A stretch of DNA of 64,000 bases from Patiria miniata (GCF_015706575.1 NW_024037074.1:20263334-20327333), one strand, 5' to 3'. Positions 1 to 12,900 are shown, numbered from the stretch's first letter. The notes: generated by a model not told the origin, from the sequence alone. Program-made: numbers and translations.

Positions 1-1020
1 AAAACTTCGCACACGTCTTAAGTGGGTCAAGGTCAACATATACACCAATATTTAGGCGATTACGACAAACTTCGCCACAGACATCTATTCAAAATACATT
101 TTTGCCAATTTTCAACCTGTCGCTAGAGGGCGCTCGAAGATTGCATGACGTCATCGGTAGATGATTTGAAGAATACTATCAGCCAAGAGACTAACACCGT
201 TGAAAGCAAGTTCATTTCTATTACCACTTTCAAATGAAAAGCCACTTCCGGTTTGGGCCTTTTTCGACCGGAAGCAAGGGTCACGTGATTTCACGCACAC
301 TGAATGAAATAAAGACCTCAACCTATTCTACCACTTGCCGGCAACAAAATGCTGCAGACGCGTACGGTTGATTTCTTATGCATTTTTGAATATTAAAAGT
401 GTCACAATTTAATTGCCTATAAATACACACCTGATGACGTCATCATGACGTCATCATTACACAATGTTGTTTAAATTAGGGTCTTTGCTTAGACAAAGAT
501 TGGTGTAAATGAATTACTGGCAAAGAGTCAAAAATGCCGTTTGCAAATCGACAATTTTTTTTAAATTTCTGTGTACAAGTCTATGGGAAAAATTAAATAT
601 TCAAAAACCTATAATAAATTAGTCGATGACGTCACCATGACGTCAATCTTCGGGACACATCTTTGCTATAGGGACTATGCTTATGCTAACTCTGAATGAT
701 GTATGACAAAGATTAATGCCAAAAGTGGCGTTGAGAAAAAACGTGCACAAAGTCTATGGGATTTAGGCGACAAAAAGAAGAAGCCAAAAAAAAAAAAAAA
801 AAAAAAAAAATGAGAACAAAAACAAAGGCTTTTCCGCAACTTTGCGGAAAAGCCAAAAAATCAGAACAAAAAGAAAGGCTTTTTCGCAAATTTTGCGAAA
901 AAGCCAAAAAAAAAAAATCAGAACAAAAAGAAAGGCTTTTTCGCAAATTGTGCGAAAAAGCCAAAAAGAAAGAACTAGAGGTTCACGTTTGTTGTTACAA
1001 ACGCAGAGTGGTCGGGCAGG
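1..1020 (+). repeat. Family A dispersed repeat, TGACGTCA-rich
   Basis: This non-coding segment recurs at 4033-4520: the opening block (1-115) matches 4033-4139, and 540-785 matches about 4140-4385, including the phrase AAAGTCTATGGGATTT. It contains several TGACGTCA palindromes (around 430-455 and 628-645). No long ORF is believable. It is probably an old DNA transposon family; its ends were not identified. Confidence 0.7.
827..962 (+). repeat. Three tandem A-rich-spaced hairpins
   Basis: Three near-perfect stem-loops lie at 827-854, 877-905 and 934-962, each of the form GGCTTTTTCGCAA-TTTTGCGAAAAAGCC, separated by A-rich spacers containing TCAGAACAAAAAGAAA. A long A-run lies just upstream (about 785-810). 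A fourth copy is at 4438-4466. Tandem spread of a hairpin unit inside family A is the simplest reading. Confidence 0.8.
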
Positions 1021-1258
1021 CATTTTTTTCATTAAACACTGCCGAGTTCAGTTATAAATAATTTTATGTAAGAACAAAGGATAACGAAATTAAATCCTTT
1101 CCAGTACAATCAATAATATTGTGATAAAATTCAGTAAACATTTTTTTCATTAAACACTGCCGAGTTCAGTTATAAATATTTTTATGTAAGAACAAAGGAT
1201 AACGAAATTAAATCCTTTCCAGTACAATCAATAATATTGTAATAAAATTCAGTAAACA
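1021..1258 (+). repeat. 118-bp tandem duplication
   Basis: Two copies (1021-1138 and 1139-1258) start with CATTTTTTTCATTAAACACT and are nearly identical, so the duplication is recent. It sits in the family A body. Confidence 0.85.
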
Positions 1259-3660
1259 TAATAATTATGTACACAAACAAGTTATTTCTTGCTGGATGAC
1301 GACATTATTCAAAACGGGAAGTGAATACTGATTTAGTTCGGAATGGATAGATGTTCATTGTGAAGTTAAATAACGTATGAAAATATGGAAAACATAAGTG
1401 CTTGCATTCATAACACTTAACTTCCGGTTTTATGACGTCAAAGTATTTGGAAGCAAAAAGTGAACATTATCATGGATATCATTATTTGGGCTACGAAGAG
1501 TAGTTCCTGAGAGTTCACCAAACATGTACATGGGCAATTCTCCATGGGAGAGCAAAAAATGTCAAAAATAAATATTTACTTATTAAACCTTTTTTGCACT
1601 TTTTCCAGACCTAAATTAAATGGGGAATTCAGTTCAAAAAACGAAATTGAAAAAACAATATATTTCTGGTAAAAACAGTGATTTTTGAATTAATGATTTA
1701 TATTGATGTTTGAAAAATCAATAAATACGATCCTTTGTATCCGATTATGTTTCTTGCTTTGGTCTTTTGCCTCTGTTTCTCCTATCTGTGTCTCTGTCCT
1801 CAAATATTTTGGGAATAGGAGTGTGTACATGCATTTACACTGGGCGCCTAATAATTTCATTATGGGTCAATCAGGTGTAAATGACACGCTTTATTTATAA
1901 GGATAAGCAAATCATTGTTTGGACTATGGTGAGACCGCCTGATCAGTAATGACCAAGTCAGTAATTGACATTTCCTATCAACCAGCTAAATGAAGATTGC
2001 ATGCCAAATGATTGAGATCTTGATATATTTGATGGGCGCCTTGGATACTTTGATTACCCGAGGACCAGTAATGTTGTAATAGTGGATTAATCAACCACTG
2101 CGTTCATAAGATGCACCTGAATGAATGCAGGGGCGAAAGGGAATGAAACATGTATTTCCAGTATTACGTATGTTGCAGTCCACTTTAGGGTATAACAAAA
2201 AAATCCCTTTAGATTCGCAAGATTTCATTTTTCCCCCAGTACGTTATTTTTCGGTTACCGATGCCATCCATAGTTCAAAACGGGGTTACATAAAGTGAAA
2301 AGCACAATTTTCTAACCTCAACAAAGAATGCAGCTAACATAATTACGTGTAGGTATTGATAAGACTTCACTTCCTGTTTAATGATGGCACCTAGTGATCG
2401 TGGAGGAAGGAACATACAAGTCATTTGACACACAACAAATGTAGTGCAGGTATTTGAATAAAAAAAAGAGGAAGTTAACATCATTTTAAGATTCTCCCTA
2501 CAAAATGACTTCCAGACCTACAACGATACGGTTCTGAAATCTTGCAAAGTCATTTGCGGTTGTGATAAGAATATCCAGGGTCAATCTCGTTAAATTTTGA
2601 ACAATGATTTGTAAATTACAGAATGTCAGTTGTCTTTGATGTGCTGCTAGATGGCGCCCTTTTGAGTGATGGCGTGATGGTTTTTTTGAATGGATGGTTT
2701 CAAAATTAACGAAAGCAAACTCTTTTTTATGTGCTGCTAGGGGACGCCCTTCAGGATGATGACGTCGTCACACTGTTTTATGTGTCTGGAATTCCTCACT
2801 AAACACTTAAATAATATATGTATGTTGTAAAATGCTTCCGCTTTTGAGTTGTATCAAGTTTTTATTGCACTTCCGGTAACACCGGAAATAAAGGTCAAGC
2901 GGTTTTGTGTCCTGAAACAATAAATGTTTCTCATGGCATAGTCTACAACCTCACGAAAAAACGAACCCGATACTCTATTTAGTTCAAGAGATATAGCTCA
3001 AACTAGTTTGTCAAATTGTGCACTTAAATCGCTTGTAATTTGATACCTGATGACGTCATGGTGACGTAACAAAGTGTAACATCTTCGTAACATGGTACAA
3101 GTTCATGCTAGGTATTATGATCATTCCGTAAACTGTTAGGGAGAAATTGTGCTTTGTTTTGATTTCCGGCTGATGTCTTCATTTTTAAATCACCTAACTT
3201 TGACCTTCTGTTAGACCCGGAAGTAAAGGTCAAGTGAGTTCACGTACACGACAAGAAATGTTTCCCAATTCATTGTCTATCTGATTACGGTTGGAACATA
3301 ATTGATCATTTTATTCAAGAGTTATAGGTGAAAGAATATCGTCATTTTTTGAACAAAATCGCTTGTAATTGGACACCCGATGACGTCATAATGACGTCAG
3401 AGTAATATGCACCACTAGGGATGAGGGTCGATATTGGTTGAAAGTTTCAAGTTCATACCATGTACCGTTTAGGAGAAAACCCGCACAGAATGATTGTCCG
3501 GAAAAAAATATAAAGATTAATCGTAACAATAACAGTCAAAGAAAGAAAGACTAGAACTATAAGTCTGTCGAAACAGAATACAGGGCTTTTTCGCTTTCTT
3601 TTATGCAGGAGAATTTCTTCGCCGCACAATTTTGAAGTGATTGCCGTAAACTTCGCTAGA
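1040..3660 (+). repeat. Family A long body, inverted partner at 34-35.4 kb
   Basis: Blocks here reappear as reverse complements at about 33950-35360. Examples are the 'Cacttccggtaacaccgg' block at 2870-2890 (partner near 34590) and the block at 3361-3440 around CACCCGATGACGTCAT (partner near 34060). The order of blocks is kept in the inverted copy, which is shorter. CCGGAAGT/ACTTCCGG motifs and TGACGTCA palindromes recur. No gene seen. Confidence 0.7.
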
Positions 3661-4032
3661 GACATCAACAGTATGACAATGTGGCGCTTGGACGGTCCGC
3701 GCCCTCACGACCACGTGCGTGTGTGGTGTATGGGAAGCAGGCGATGCTGAATCTGGTCAATGTACATGCATACACGCACACATTGCGGTTTATGCTTGGA
3801 TGAGTCGACTCGGCATTTTTTACTCTCTCTGCCGCAACTTGCACAAGGGTAATTTTTGCCGACGCCGCGTCAACTGTGTGAACAATTTGACAAGCTGGGA
3901 ACTTGGCACTGTTGAGGCAAATCATTTAATGGGTAATTCAAGATTATATCTGTACGGATTGATTTGTTAGCAATTTTTGAAAAAGGAAAGGTCTTTTTAA
4001 CGTAACTTCCGGTATGATGACGTCATACGCCT
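3661..4032. other. Unassigned sequence
   Basis: Short overlapping ORFs on both strands have no recognisable product and no splice context. It lies between two family A segments and may be an insertion between them. Confidence 0.4.
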
Positions 4033-4520
4033 AAAACTTCGCACACGTCTTAAGTGGGTCAAGGTCATCATACACACTAATACTTAGGCAATTCCGACAA
4101 ACTTCGCCACAGACATCTATTCAAAATACATTTTTGAACATTTTCAACCTGTCGCAATTTTTTTAAAATTTCTGTGTACAAAGTCTATGGGAAAAATTAA
4201 ATATTAAAAATTCTATAATAAATCGCGTGATGACGTCAGCATGACGTTATGATTCGGCACACATCTGCAGGTGATGTTCTAAGGGTATGTGCCAGGTTTA
4301 AAGGAAATTGGAATTGTTTTAAGGCCAAAAGTGGCGTGTAGAAAAAACGTGTACAAAGTCTATGGGATTTTGTGCAAAAAAGAAGTGGAAGAAGAAGAGG
4401 AAGAGGAAGAAAGAAAAAAAATCAGAACAAAAAGAAAGGCTTTTTCGCAAGAATTACGAAAAAGCCAATTAATCGCAACAAATCCAAAGAGTGGTCGAGT
4501 TGTGCCCGACTACTCAATAA
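4033..4520 (+). repeat. Second family A copy with one hairpin
   Basis: Direct repeat of the 1-1020 segment with internal deletions. It retains the AAAGTCTATGGGATTT phrase, TGACGTCA-like sites, a GAAGAGGAAGA-rich run and a single GGCTTTTTCGCAA hairpin at 4438-4466 in place of the three-hairpin array. Confidence 0.75.
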
Positions 4521-4958
4521 TAATAAAAAATAATTCAAATAATAGGCCTAGCCAGTGTTTGAGGAAAATCTGTTTAGTGCCACTGGAATACGAAATATAG
4601 AATTACTGTTATTTACTTTCCGTAAGAGTGTAGTTTGGACCCTGTCCCTATGATTTGGCTATAGGCCTGCAATAACATTATTATTGCAATCATCCGGGCA
4701 TTTTCGCTGGTTCCCGCTTGATCAAGAGCATAGAAAGTTACAGTTGTAAACCACTCAACAGAGCGTAGCGCGCGCGTACCGTCGAACACGGAACATGCCG
4801 CGCGCATGCAACGCGCAGAAGGCCAGGTATACACACACTGGTGTTAACGATTACAGTGGCAGATTCAAAACGTTTGATGTAAAAAAGATGTAATGAGGAC
4901 AGTGTCTTGAGTTGTGCTTCTTGCAGATAAAGTCAGCCTGATAAAAATAATAATAATA

Positions 4959-5084
4959 ATATTGGATGGCTTGGTTTCGGTAGATTCAAGAATATATTGC
5001 ACTCGTCTTCGACTCGTGCAATATTGTCATACCGGTAGCCCGTGCAATATATTCTTGTATCCACCTCAAAGCCATCCAATATTA
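4959..5084. mobile_element. Small palindromic MITE-like hairpin
   Basis: The outer ends ATATTGGATGGCTT and AAGCCATCCAATAT (via GCCATCCAATAT) are inverted, as are inner blocks containing AAGAATATATTGCAC. Total about 125 bp with a short centre. It is flanked by AT/TAA-rich DNA. A short hairpin MITE or foldback fragment is likely; family unknown. Confidence 0.65.
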
Positions 5085-6437
5085 TATAATTGTAACAAAT
5101 ATACCATCTGTATCCGTACAAGGTGTACAACAGCAGTGTCTGGCATTACTTTATCTCAATTCCTTTGTATTGCCTCATCCAGTAGGGTCCCCTGGTTGTG
5201 ACCATACAATGGATTAACCTTATTGCATATAATTATACACTACACTGGATTATGAATAGAGCCCTTGCTCCCTTCTACAGGGATTAAAAGCTTTGGGTTG
5301 GGAGATCTCTATTTTCATCCAATTTCTTTCTCAAGTGGGTTACTTTTTGTTAGTAGGAAACTCCTTTAATTGTTGGCTCCTTCTCTATAAAAAAAACCCT
5401 GGGTGCCTTTGACTTGTGTGGATTTAGAGACTGGGTGTTGGCAATGTATGTTCTGTAAGTTGATGTAGTCATATACAGTATGGTACCAATAGGCCTGCAC
5501 TACACTGTGACTGAATCTATCACGTAAGTTTTTTGTCTTTGCTCATTTGGCTCCCCTCCAACTACTGTACTTTATTATTCATTTTGTCTTTAATAAATTG
5601 ATATAAGTCATATTTTGCTCTCTAGTTTCTATTTCTTTGGTTGTCCAAATGGGGCACTGTTACAGTATGCTTTCTCCACAACCGTGGTCATGTTAAATAC
5701 ATGTACATGTATGTATACCTCAGTATGCGTCCTTGGTTGGGTATGTGACTATTGAAAGGACGAAATCAAAGACGGCAATAAAACTATTGTAATGATCGCA
5801 AGGCACCTATAAACATGGCATATTTTCAAATTGCACTCGCTGCACTTTTTATGGCTTTCTAGTGTGCTTGTTATTATAACAGAACATTTGAGCGGCATAT
5901 TTTCCACTGAAAGGCCACGGGAGCAAGCGCAAGGTGATATGGCCCATATATTTCACGCTTTTCATGATGCCATTTGATTGCTTCTAGAGTCCGGCAATAA
6001 CTTTGTTTTTCCCAAATGTTCTTTTTTCCCAGAATGAGTTTTTCACCTTTCTTTGAAGCAATAACAACATATTGATTTATTCGGTTGAGTACCGGGAAGA
6101 ATTAGAATAAATCTGCTTTATCATTGATATGTAAATGAGACACGGTAGAGTGGTTAAGAGCAGGTAATTTGAATAGGGAGTGGCACAGGAATGTGTGCGT
6201 GGTTGGATTGAAGGTAGATCACTTCACGCTTGCGAGCAGCAACGACAACACACAATTTTTAACACAGTTGTCAAGTCTGGTTGTAATTTCATACTTGTTC
6301 AATGTCTCAAACAGTATTTATAAGAGACGAACATTGCTACCCTTGCCTGAAAGAGTTGTCTTGCATAGTTCAGGTGTACGTTTCCATTTTTCCAAATATG
6401 GTTTTGGTTTTTTGTATCTGGCAGTCAACACATCAAT
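5085..6437. other. No gene or clear repeat recognised
   Basis: AT-rich sequence with only short, unconvincing ORFs. No tRNA, splice-bounded exon or element end was identified. Confidence 0.4.
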
Positions 6438-7240
6438 GTTAAATGGGGTACAAATCCAGAAACAGCCATAATGTAATGGACGAGTGGTATCTTGCGATTA
6501 TTCAATTAAGTATAGTTAAAGGCTAAAGGCTCTGAAGCCTAAAGGAAAGTTCTGTAAAGCTTAAAGGTTCAAATGAAATCCACAAGTGGCAATCAAGGTA
6601 TGGGCGGAGTAGATTCTGACGGAGGTATAAAACGAGATTTGCAGGTTGGCAGTAAGATTCATAAAGATCAGATCTACTAGATGAGAATGTGAACAAGTCT
6701 GAATAGAGACTTGCACCATAGTATGCGTGATTTATCCTCAGCGGAAGGTATTTGGTATTGTACAAAACCAAAACAGCTTGCCTTAATATAATATCAAATG
6801 TGGTACGAATATTCAGAAATAACCATAACAATTGTAAAGAGGAGAGAAGTCTCAAGGGTAATTCTATTATTGATTACGCAAATATGCTAAATGAAAGGCT
6901 CTAAGTACGCCTAAATAATAGACCCTAGTTCTGTAAATTTTGTCTCCATCAAGACGTCTTTAAGGTTCAAATTATTAAATGACCGTAATTAAAACACTGT
7001 TGTACCTGGTAGTCATCACAGCGATCAGACTAAACTTAATATCAAATGGGGTACGAATATTTAGAAATAATCATAACAATTGCAAAAACGAGTGTTGTCT
7101 CAGGTATAATTCTGTATAATTAATTGATTACTTAAATGTGTCTATAATGAAAGGCTCTTACGCCTAGATAATAGATGATAGTTCTGTAAATACTATCAAG
7201 TCTTTAAAGGTTCGAATTATTGAAAGATGTAATTAAAACA
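6438..7240 (+). repeat. Degenerate tandem triplication
   Basis: Three diverged copies begin near 6438, 6787 and 7039 with AAATGGGGTACGAAT-like sequence and later share AAAGGCTCT...ACGCCTAAATAATAGA and AGTTCTGTAAA. Unit spacing is about 350 then 250 bp, so internal indels separate the copies. Function unknown. Confidence 0.65.
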
Positions 7241-8560
7241 TTGGGTCGTCGTACCCGGTTGCTGCTGCAAGCACAAATACCAAAATCAGGATGATTTGAT
7301 TGTTTATTGTGTAGAATGGTGTTGAAATGATAATTAAAGATGTTTTCATTTCAACTTGTCAGTGACTCACACCTTTAATTTCTTGCTGTATAAAACTTGT
7401 ACTTGCACATTGGCATAAGGGCCTGCGCATATGGTTAATCACCAGCATTTGCTCCCGTGGATCATTGTGATGATCGGCTACTGACTTAAATTTTGATCAA
7501 TTTCTGGCAGTGTTGAGGAAGGCAATTGACTTGCAGTGCTGCAGACCTGTATGTTTGGGGACATTCTTTCCCATTGGGTGTGACAGAAGTACAATAGGCG
7601 GGTCCTAATGCCATTGGTGGTCTGCATGCTTTTGTTACACACCTACGCATGCCAATTAGAAGAGAATAGAATGACACTTAGATCTATGTTTCCTCTCATG
7701 TCAAAGTGGGATCAAGGTAACAGGTGCAATATTGTTGACAATATTTGGAACACTTCTCCTCATCCTTCAGTGCCGGTTGTTACTCTTGAGAGATTTATGT
7801 CAATTAGGTAATATTGACTATTAAAATTAACCCCCCCAAAAATGCCAGCCATATTCTTGTCCTGATGGAGGACACCAAGTTGCTGTATGGCAGCATGGAG
7901 CTGTATATTCCCCAGGGAGCTGAGATATTTGGAATTTTTCATGGGCCCAATGAGCAGGGGAAATAATGATGCAGTGCTCAGATATGTGTGTTTTATAAAT
8001 ACCCACTATTATTATTATTATTACCCCAAATTGTTTGGTTGGTCAGTTTACCCATGCTTTTTGCTTCGGGGACAATAGCTCAGGCTTCCATGGGCAGGAA
8101 GCGTTTCATTAACGAGTGATTTTAATTGAAAAATCAACTTTGTTGAATAGTTGAAATAGATTGCTGTTTTGTGGTGGCTTTTCTTCTTCCTGTTGGGGTG
8201 TGCTTTATACGTGTGGCGTTTTAACAGGATTCGGAGACAAGCATCTCCTAATGTATACATGATTGGACATGTATCATTATTGTTAAGGTTATTGTCAACA
8301 TTTGATATTGTTACTGATATTGATGTGTGTTATAATACAGTCGGATATGAACTTTGTAAGGGGTCAGCCACTCCTTCTTATGTACCCATGGGGGTTGGTT
8401 GTGCTGTGCTGAATCTTCCATAGCACAACCATAGCTGTCCCCAAAATGTTATCCAGATAATTTGGTTCTGGCGTGATTACAATGTACTCCTGGGCCTGGG
8501 TGCCCGTTCATTAATGATTGGCCTGGGTGCCAAATGGTAATTGATGTACCGGTACATGTA
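7241..8560. other. No gene recognised
   Basis: Short ORFs on both strands lack features. A TTATTATTATTATTACC microsatellite-like patch lies near 8010. From about 8480 degenerate CCTGGGTGCC units lead into the minisatellite. Confidence 0.4.
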
Positions 8561-8789
8561 CATTGGACCTGCGTGTTCATTGATTGTGTGGTTGATATGT
8601 TTGAGCCTGGTAGCCCATTGGACCTGGGTGTCCATTGATTGTGTGGTTGATATGTTTGAGCCTGGTAGCCCATTGGACCTGGGTGTCCATTGATTGTGTG
8701 GTTGATATGTTTGGGCCTGGTAGCCCATTGGACCTGGGTGTCCATTGACTGTGTGGTTGATATGTTTGGGCCAGGTAGCCCATTGGACC
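8561..8789 (-). repeat. 55-bp minisatellite, left block
   Basis: Tandem units running CCCATTGGACCTGGGTGTCC then ATTGATTGTGTGGTTGATAT then GTTTGGGCCTGGTAG (55 bp). The array is continuous in origin with 9562-10519 and 12950-13132 and is broken by two later insertions. Long minus-strand ORFs across it are a by-product of the unit. Confidence 0.95.
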
Positions 8790-9561
8790 GGATAAAGCCC
8801 GATAGTCCGAAGGTTCGATAGTCCGAAGGTTCTTTAGTCCGAAGGGTCATTAGTCCGAAGGTTCGTTGGTCCGAAGGCTCAATAGTCCGAAGGTTCGATA
8901 ATCCGAAGGTTCGATAGTCCGAAGGGCCCATTAGTCCGAAAATAGAATAAGGTTAAAATCCGAAGGTTCGAATAGTCCGAATAGATGATAAGGTTCGATA
9001 GTCCGAATATATGGTAGGGTTCGATAGTCCGAATTGACAATAAGGTTAGATAGTCCGAATTGAGAATGAGGTTCGATAGTCCGAATGGGCAACACGGTTC
9101 GTCAGTATGACACTTCGGACTATCGGACCTTACAGTTGATTCAGACTATCGGACCTTATTGTCGATTCGGACTATCGGACCTTTTTGTCGATTCGGACTA
9201 TCGGACCCTATAGTCTTTTCGGACTATCGAACCTTATTGTCAATTCGGAATAATGAACCTTCGGACTATTGAACCTTATTTTCGTTTCGGACTATTGAAC
9301 CTTCGGACTGATTAACATTATTCTAAATTCGGACTATCGAACCTTCTGATAAATGAACCTTCAGACAAATGAACCTTCGGATTAATGAACCTTCGGACTA
9401 TTGCATCAAATATTTGGATTAACAAACCTTATTTCATTTTCGGACTAACGAACCCCCTCTTATGGAAATTTTGTGCATTTGGACTATCGAACCTTCGGAC
9501 TAAAGAACCTACGGACTAAAGAACCTTCGGACTATCGGACCTTTGGACTGTCGGGCGGCCT
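8790..9561. mobile_element. Foldback (MULE-like) element inside the minisatellite
   Basis: The left half is a run of GATAGTCCGAAGGTTC-type units and the right half a run of their reverse complements (GAACCTTCGGACTATC), so the 772-bp element is one large palindrome centred near 9110. It is flanked on both sides by CCATTGGACC (8780-8789 and 9562-9571), part of the host minisatellite unit, read here as a 10-bp target duplication. Foldback and Mutator-like elements typically make 9-11-bp duplications. The outermost bases (GGATAAAGCCCGA versus TCGGGCGGCCT) are only partly inverted. No transposase gene is present. Confidence 0.85.
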
Positions 9562-10519
9562 CCATTGGACCTGGGTGTCCATTGATTGTGTGGTTGATAT
9601 GCTTGGGCCTGGTAGCCCATTGGACCTGGGTGTCCATTGATTGTGTGGTTGATATGCTTGGGCCGGGTGGCCCATTGGACCTGGGTGTCCATTGATTGTG
9701 TGGTTGATATGCTTGGGCCAGGTAGCCCATTGGACCTGGGTGTCCATTGATTGTGTGGTTGATATGTTTGGGCCTGGTAGCCCATTGGACCTGGGTGTCC
9801 ATTGATTGTGTGGTTGATATGTTTAGGCCAGGTAGCCCATTGGACCTGGGTGTCCATTGATTGTGTGGTTGATATGCTTGGGCCTGGTAGCCCATTGGAC
9901 CTGGGTGTCCATTGATTGTGTGGTTGATATGTTTAGGCCTGGTAGCCCATTGGACCTGGGTGTCCATTGATTGTGTGGTTGATATGCTTGGGCCTGGTAG
10001 CCCATTGGACCTGGGTGTCCATGGTTGATATGTTTGGGCCGGGTGGCCCATTGGACCTGGGTGTCCATTGATTGTGTGGTTGATATGCTTGGGCCTGGTA
10101 GCCCATTGGACCTGGGTGTCCATTGATTGTGTGGTTGATATGCTTGGGCCTGGTAGCCCATTGGACCTGGGTGTCCATGGTTGATATGTTTGGGCCGGGT
10201 GGCCCATTGGACCTGGGTGTCCATTGATTGTGTGGTTGATATGCTTGGGTCTGGTAGCCCATTGGACCTGGGTGTCCATTGATTGTGTGGTTGATATGTT
10301 TGGGCCTGGTAGCCCATTGGACCTGGGTGTCCATTGATTGTGTGGTTGATATGCTTGGGCCTGGTAGCCCATTGGACCTGGGTGTCCATTGATTGTGTGG
10401 TTGATATGCTTGGGCCTGGTAGCCCATTGGACCTGGGTGTCCATTGATTGTGTGGTTGATATGCTTGGGCCTGGTAGCCCATTGGACCTGGGTGTCCATT
10501 GATTGTGTGGTTGATATGC
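9562..10519 (-). repeat. 55-bp minisatellite, main block
   Basis: About 17 head-to-tail units of the same 55-bp repeat, with point variants (GCTTGGGCC, GTTTGGGCC, GTTTAGGCC). A 46-bp variant lacking the ATTGATTGTG stretch occurs twice (near 10020 and 10178). Because 55 is not a multiple of 3, all three minus-strand frames stay open. Confidence 0.95.
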
Positions 10520-10554
10520 AGGCGCGGATCCAGGATTATTTTAGACGGGGGGCA

Positions 10555-11540
10555 CACTGTTGGAGCGAAATTATTTGCTCCGAGAACTAATGCGAGCGCG
10601 AAGCGCGAAGCCCTTACGGCGTGGGGTCCGGGGCCCGCTTAAGGGCCCCGGGAAATTTTGGATTATAGATGCTCTGTGGTGCAATCTGAGGCGATTCCTG
10701 GCTCCTTTCCCCTGAATTAGTTGAGCAAAAGTGTTAAAGATTTTAAGGATTTTTTCAAAACATACTCTTACTTTTACAATTTTTAAGTTACTGTGTGCTT
10801 GAAGTCGAAAACCATTTTACGTATTTATATTTTCTTGCTTTTTATTTTGGAAAAGGAATTGTATTGACTTAGTTTTGTAAACTGTTGCAACGGTGCGTTG
10901 TGGCATTTGCTCGGAGGACTAATGCGAGGGCGGATCACGCCTTTCTTACGCCTTTCTAGAATTCTAGATACTCTGTGGTGTATTCTGAGGGGATTCCTGG
11001 CCCCTTTCCCCCTGAGTTATTTGAGCAAAACATTTTAAGATTATAAGGATGTTTTTCATTGGTTTATAATATACTCTTGCGTTTACAAGCCTTTTCAGTT
11101 TCTTCTGTTCTTCACTTGTATAACCAAACATTTTCGTCTTCATAGTAACTTCCGTGCTTATTTTTGAAAAGGAATTGTATCTTGCAAGGATGAGTATAGG
11201 GCATCTTTCCGAAGACCAATGCGGAGCGCGATCATCTTTCGGCGTGGGGTCCGGGGCCCGCTTAAGGGCCCCGGGAAATTTTGGATTCTAGATGCTCTGT
11301 GGTGCAATCTGAGGCAATTCCTGGCCCCTCTTATCCGGAGTTATTTGAGTAAATTGTTTTAAGATTATAAGATTTTTTCATTGATTAAAATATAATCTTG
11401 CTTTTGCAAGCCTTCTCAGTTTCTTCTGTTCTTCACTTGATACCATGTATTTTCGTCTGCATGTGTCTTCGTGCATTATATTTTTGAAAAAGGAATTGTA
11501 AAAACTTAGTTTGTAAACTGGTGTAAGGATGCTTTCTAAT
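10555..11540 (+). repeat. Internal ~310-bp triplication of the hAT-like element
   Basis: Three diverged copies share AATGCGAG-, the GC-rich palindrome GGGGCCCGCTTAAGGGCCCC (copies one and three), then TAGATGCTCTGTGGTGCAAT and TCTGAGG-ATTCCTGGCCCC. The middle copy has lost the GC palindrome. A single copy lies in the element at 47829, and a remnant in reverse near 58985-59035. Confidence 0.8.
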
Positions 11541-12900
11541 GTTTTGTTTCAAGTTGAAATTTTCAGTTTATCAACAAGTAGAAACCACCTGAACATGTTA
11601 ATTGAATTCAAGTTTAAAATTAGTGTAATTTAATCAAACTAAAACAGAGGAGCAATTAGCCTGCATTGTAACTTCACAGCTCAGTTTTATCTCATGACTA
11701 CAGAAATTAATCATACGGTCATCCAAGTTTCTACCTCTTTTTTTTTGCATAATGTAAAATGCCCAAACATTTTAAAGAAATGTTCTTTTAATTCAGTCAA
11801 GTTTCAATTTCAAGAATAGGGCCTATTGCACGTGCATGTATTTGTAAATAAACCATCGGCAGATCGGCGGCGCAGCAAGACAAATTGTGTGAGACACTGC
11901 GTCTGGTCTTTACAATTATAATAGACATCGGGTCTTTCGGCGCCATGATTGCAATTTCCGCATTTTACAATTTTGAAGGTGGATTCGTCATTTAGTTATG
12001 TAAAAACAATTACAGTAAATAATTGTTGATGATAACGTTGAGAAATAGACATCGGGAATAGGTGTATACCTCCCGGTCCGGCACGGATGCCGGCCCACGT
12101 CGCCACCGGCGAACTACGATCAAATTTAATATCCCGCTTGCAATTCAAAAAGCAACACACTTGCTTTCTGTCTAGCTTGCAAGAGCATGTCTCGAGTGCT
12201 AAAACTTGCCTTTGGGCCAAAACTGCTGATTGTTTTTGTCCTCCAGACAGACAAACAGATCTCTTTTATGTACCAAACTTTTCAGATTTGTATTTTCTGC
12301 AACGCGTAGTAACGTCAAAACCCAACTTTTGGATCTCAACTTTCTTCGTTAAAAAAACGTTTTATGGATGGATCCATGACCTTCAGGGGTGTTTCAATTT
12401 TTTTCAGGGTTTTACATCGTTTCTCGAATAAAGTCTTTACGAAACTAATATGATGACGTGACGTTGAAGAAGTCAATTTAAAACAAGGGCATGTTTGGAC
12501 TCCTTAAAAAAAGTATAATTTGTAATTCAAAAGCGCGTGGAACTGCTGGCAAATTGTTCTTACTAAAACACACCCTTGACCAATGGTGTGGTCCAAAGAG
12601 CACTGCGCAACGTGTGTTTGTCGCGCACATAAAGCTGCATGTTCGTTGAGAATAAATCGTGTACGTTCGTATGAATCGCATTTAATAACGGTATATGCAG
12701 GTAATACGTACGTACGTACGTACGCACGGGGTACGTACTATGGGATCGCGGTTTATTTTGAAGCTTCTCGAGTCGAGTACGCAATGTTTGCAGGCTCATG
12801 TTTAATATCGGCGCCGGTATTTTTGTAAGGAGGTTACCTCCTCCTTCCCTCACCTCCCCTCTTTTCCCCCCTTCTATTCCTTTTTCTTTTTTTGACTCAA
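11541..12900. other. Inner part of the hAT-like element, no recognised gene
   Basis: Mixed sequence with a CG-rich patch near 12075-12115 and short ORFs on both strands without known motifs. It could be captured host sequence, but nothing proves this. Confidence 0.4.
12705..12724. repeat. (ACGT)n microsatellite
   Basis: About five uninterrupted ACGT units, a self-complementary simple repeat. Confidence 0.9.

Noticed and set aside
827..962. Hairpins as rho-independent-type terminators
   Set aside because: The window is eukaryotic and the hairpins are a tandemly repeated part of a dispersed element, with no gene ending there.
713..1061. Five overlapping Lys/Phe-rich ORFs
   Set aside because: They are readings of the A-rich hairpin array on both strands.
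9509..10557. Overlapping minus-strand ORFs of 188-311 aa (repeats with NGHPGPMGYQ)
   Set aside because: They are readings of the 55-bp minisatellite, present in all three frames, without a start context or splice structure; a collagen-like look (PGP) is coincidental.
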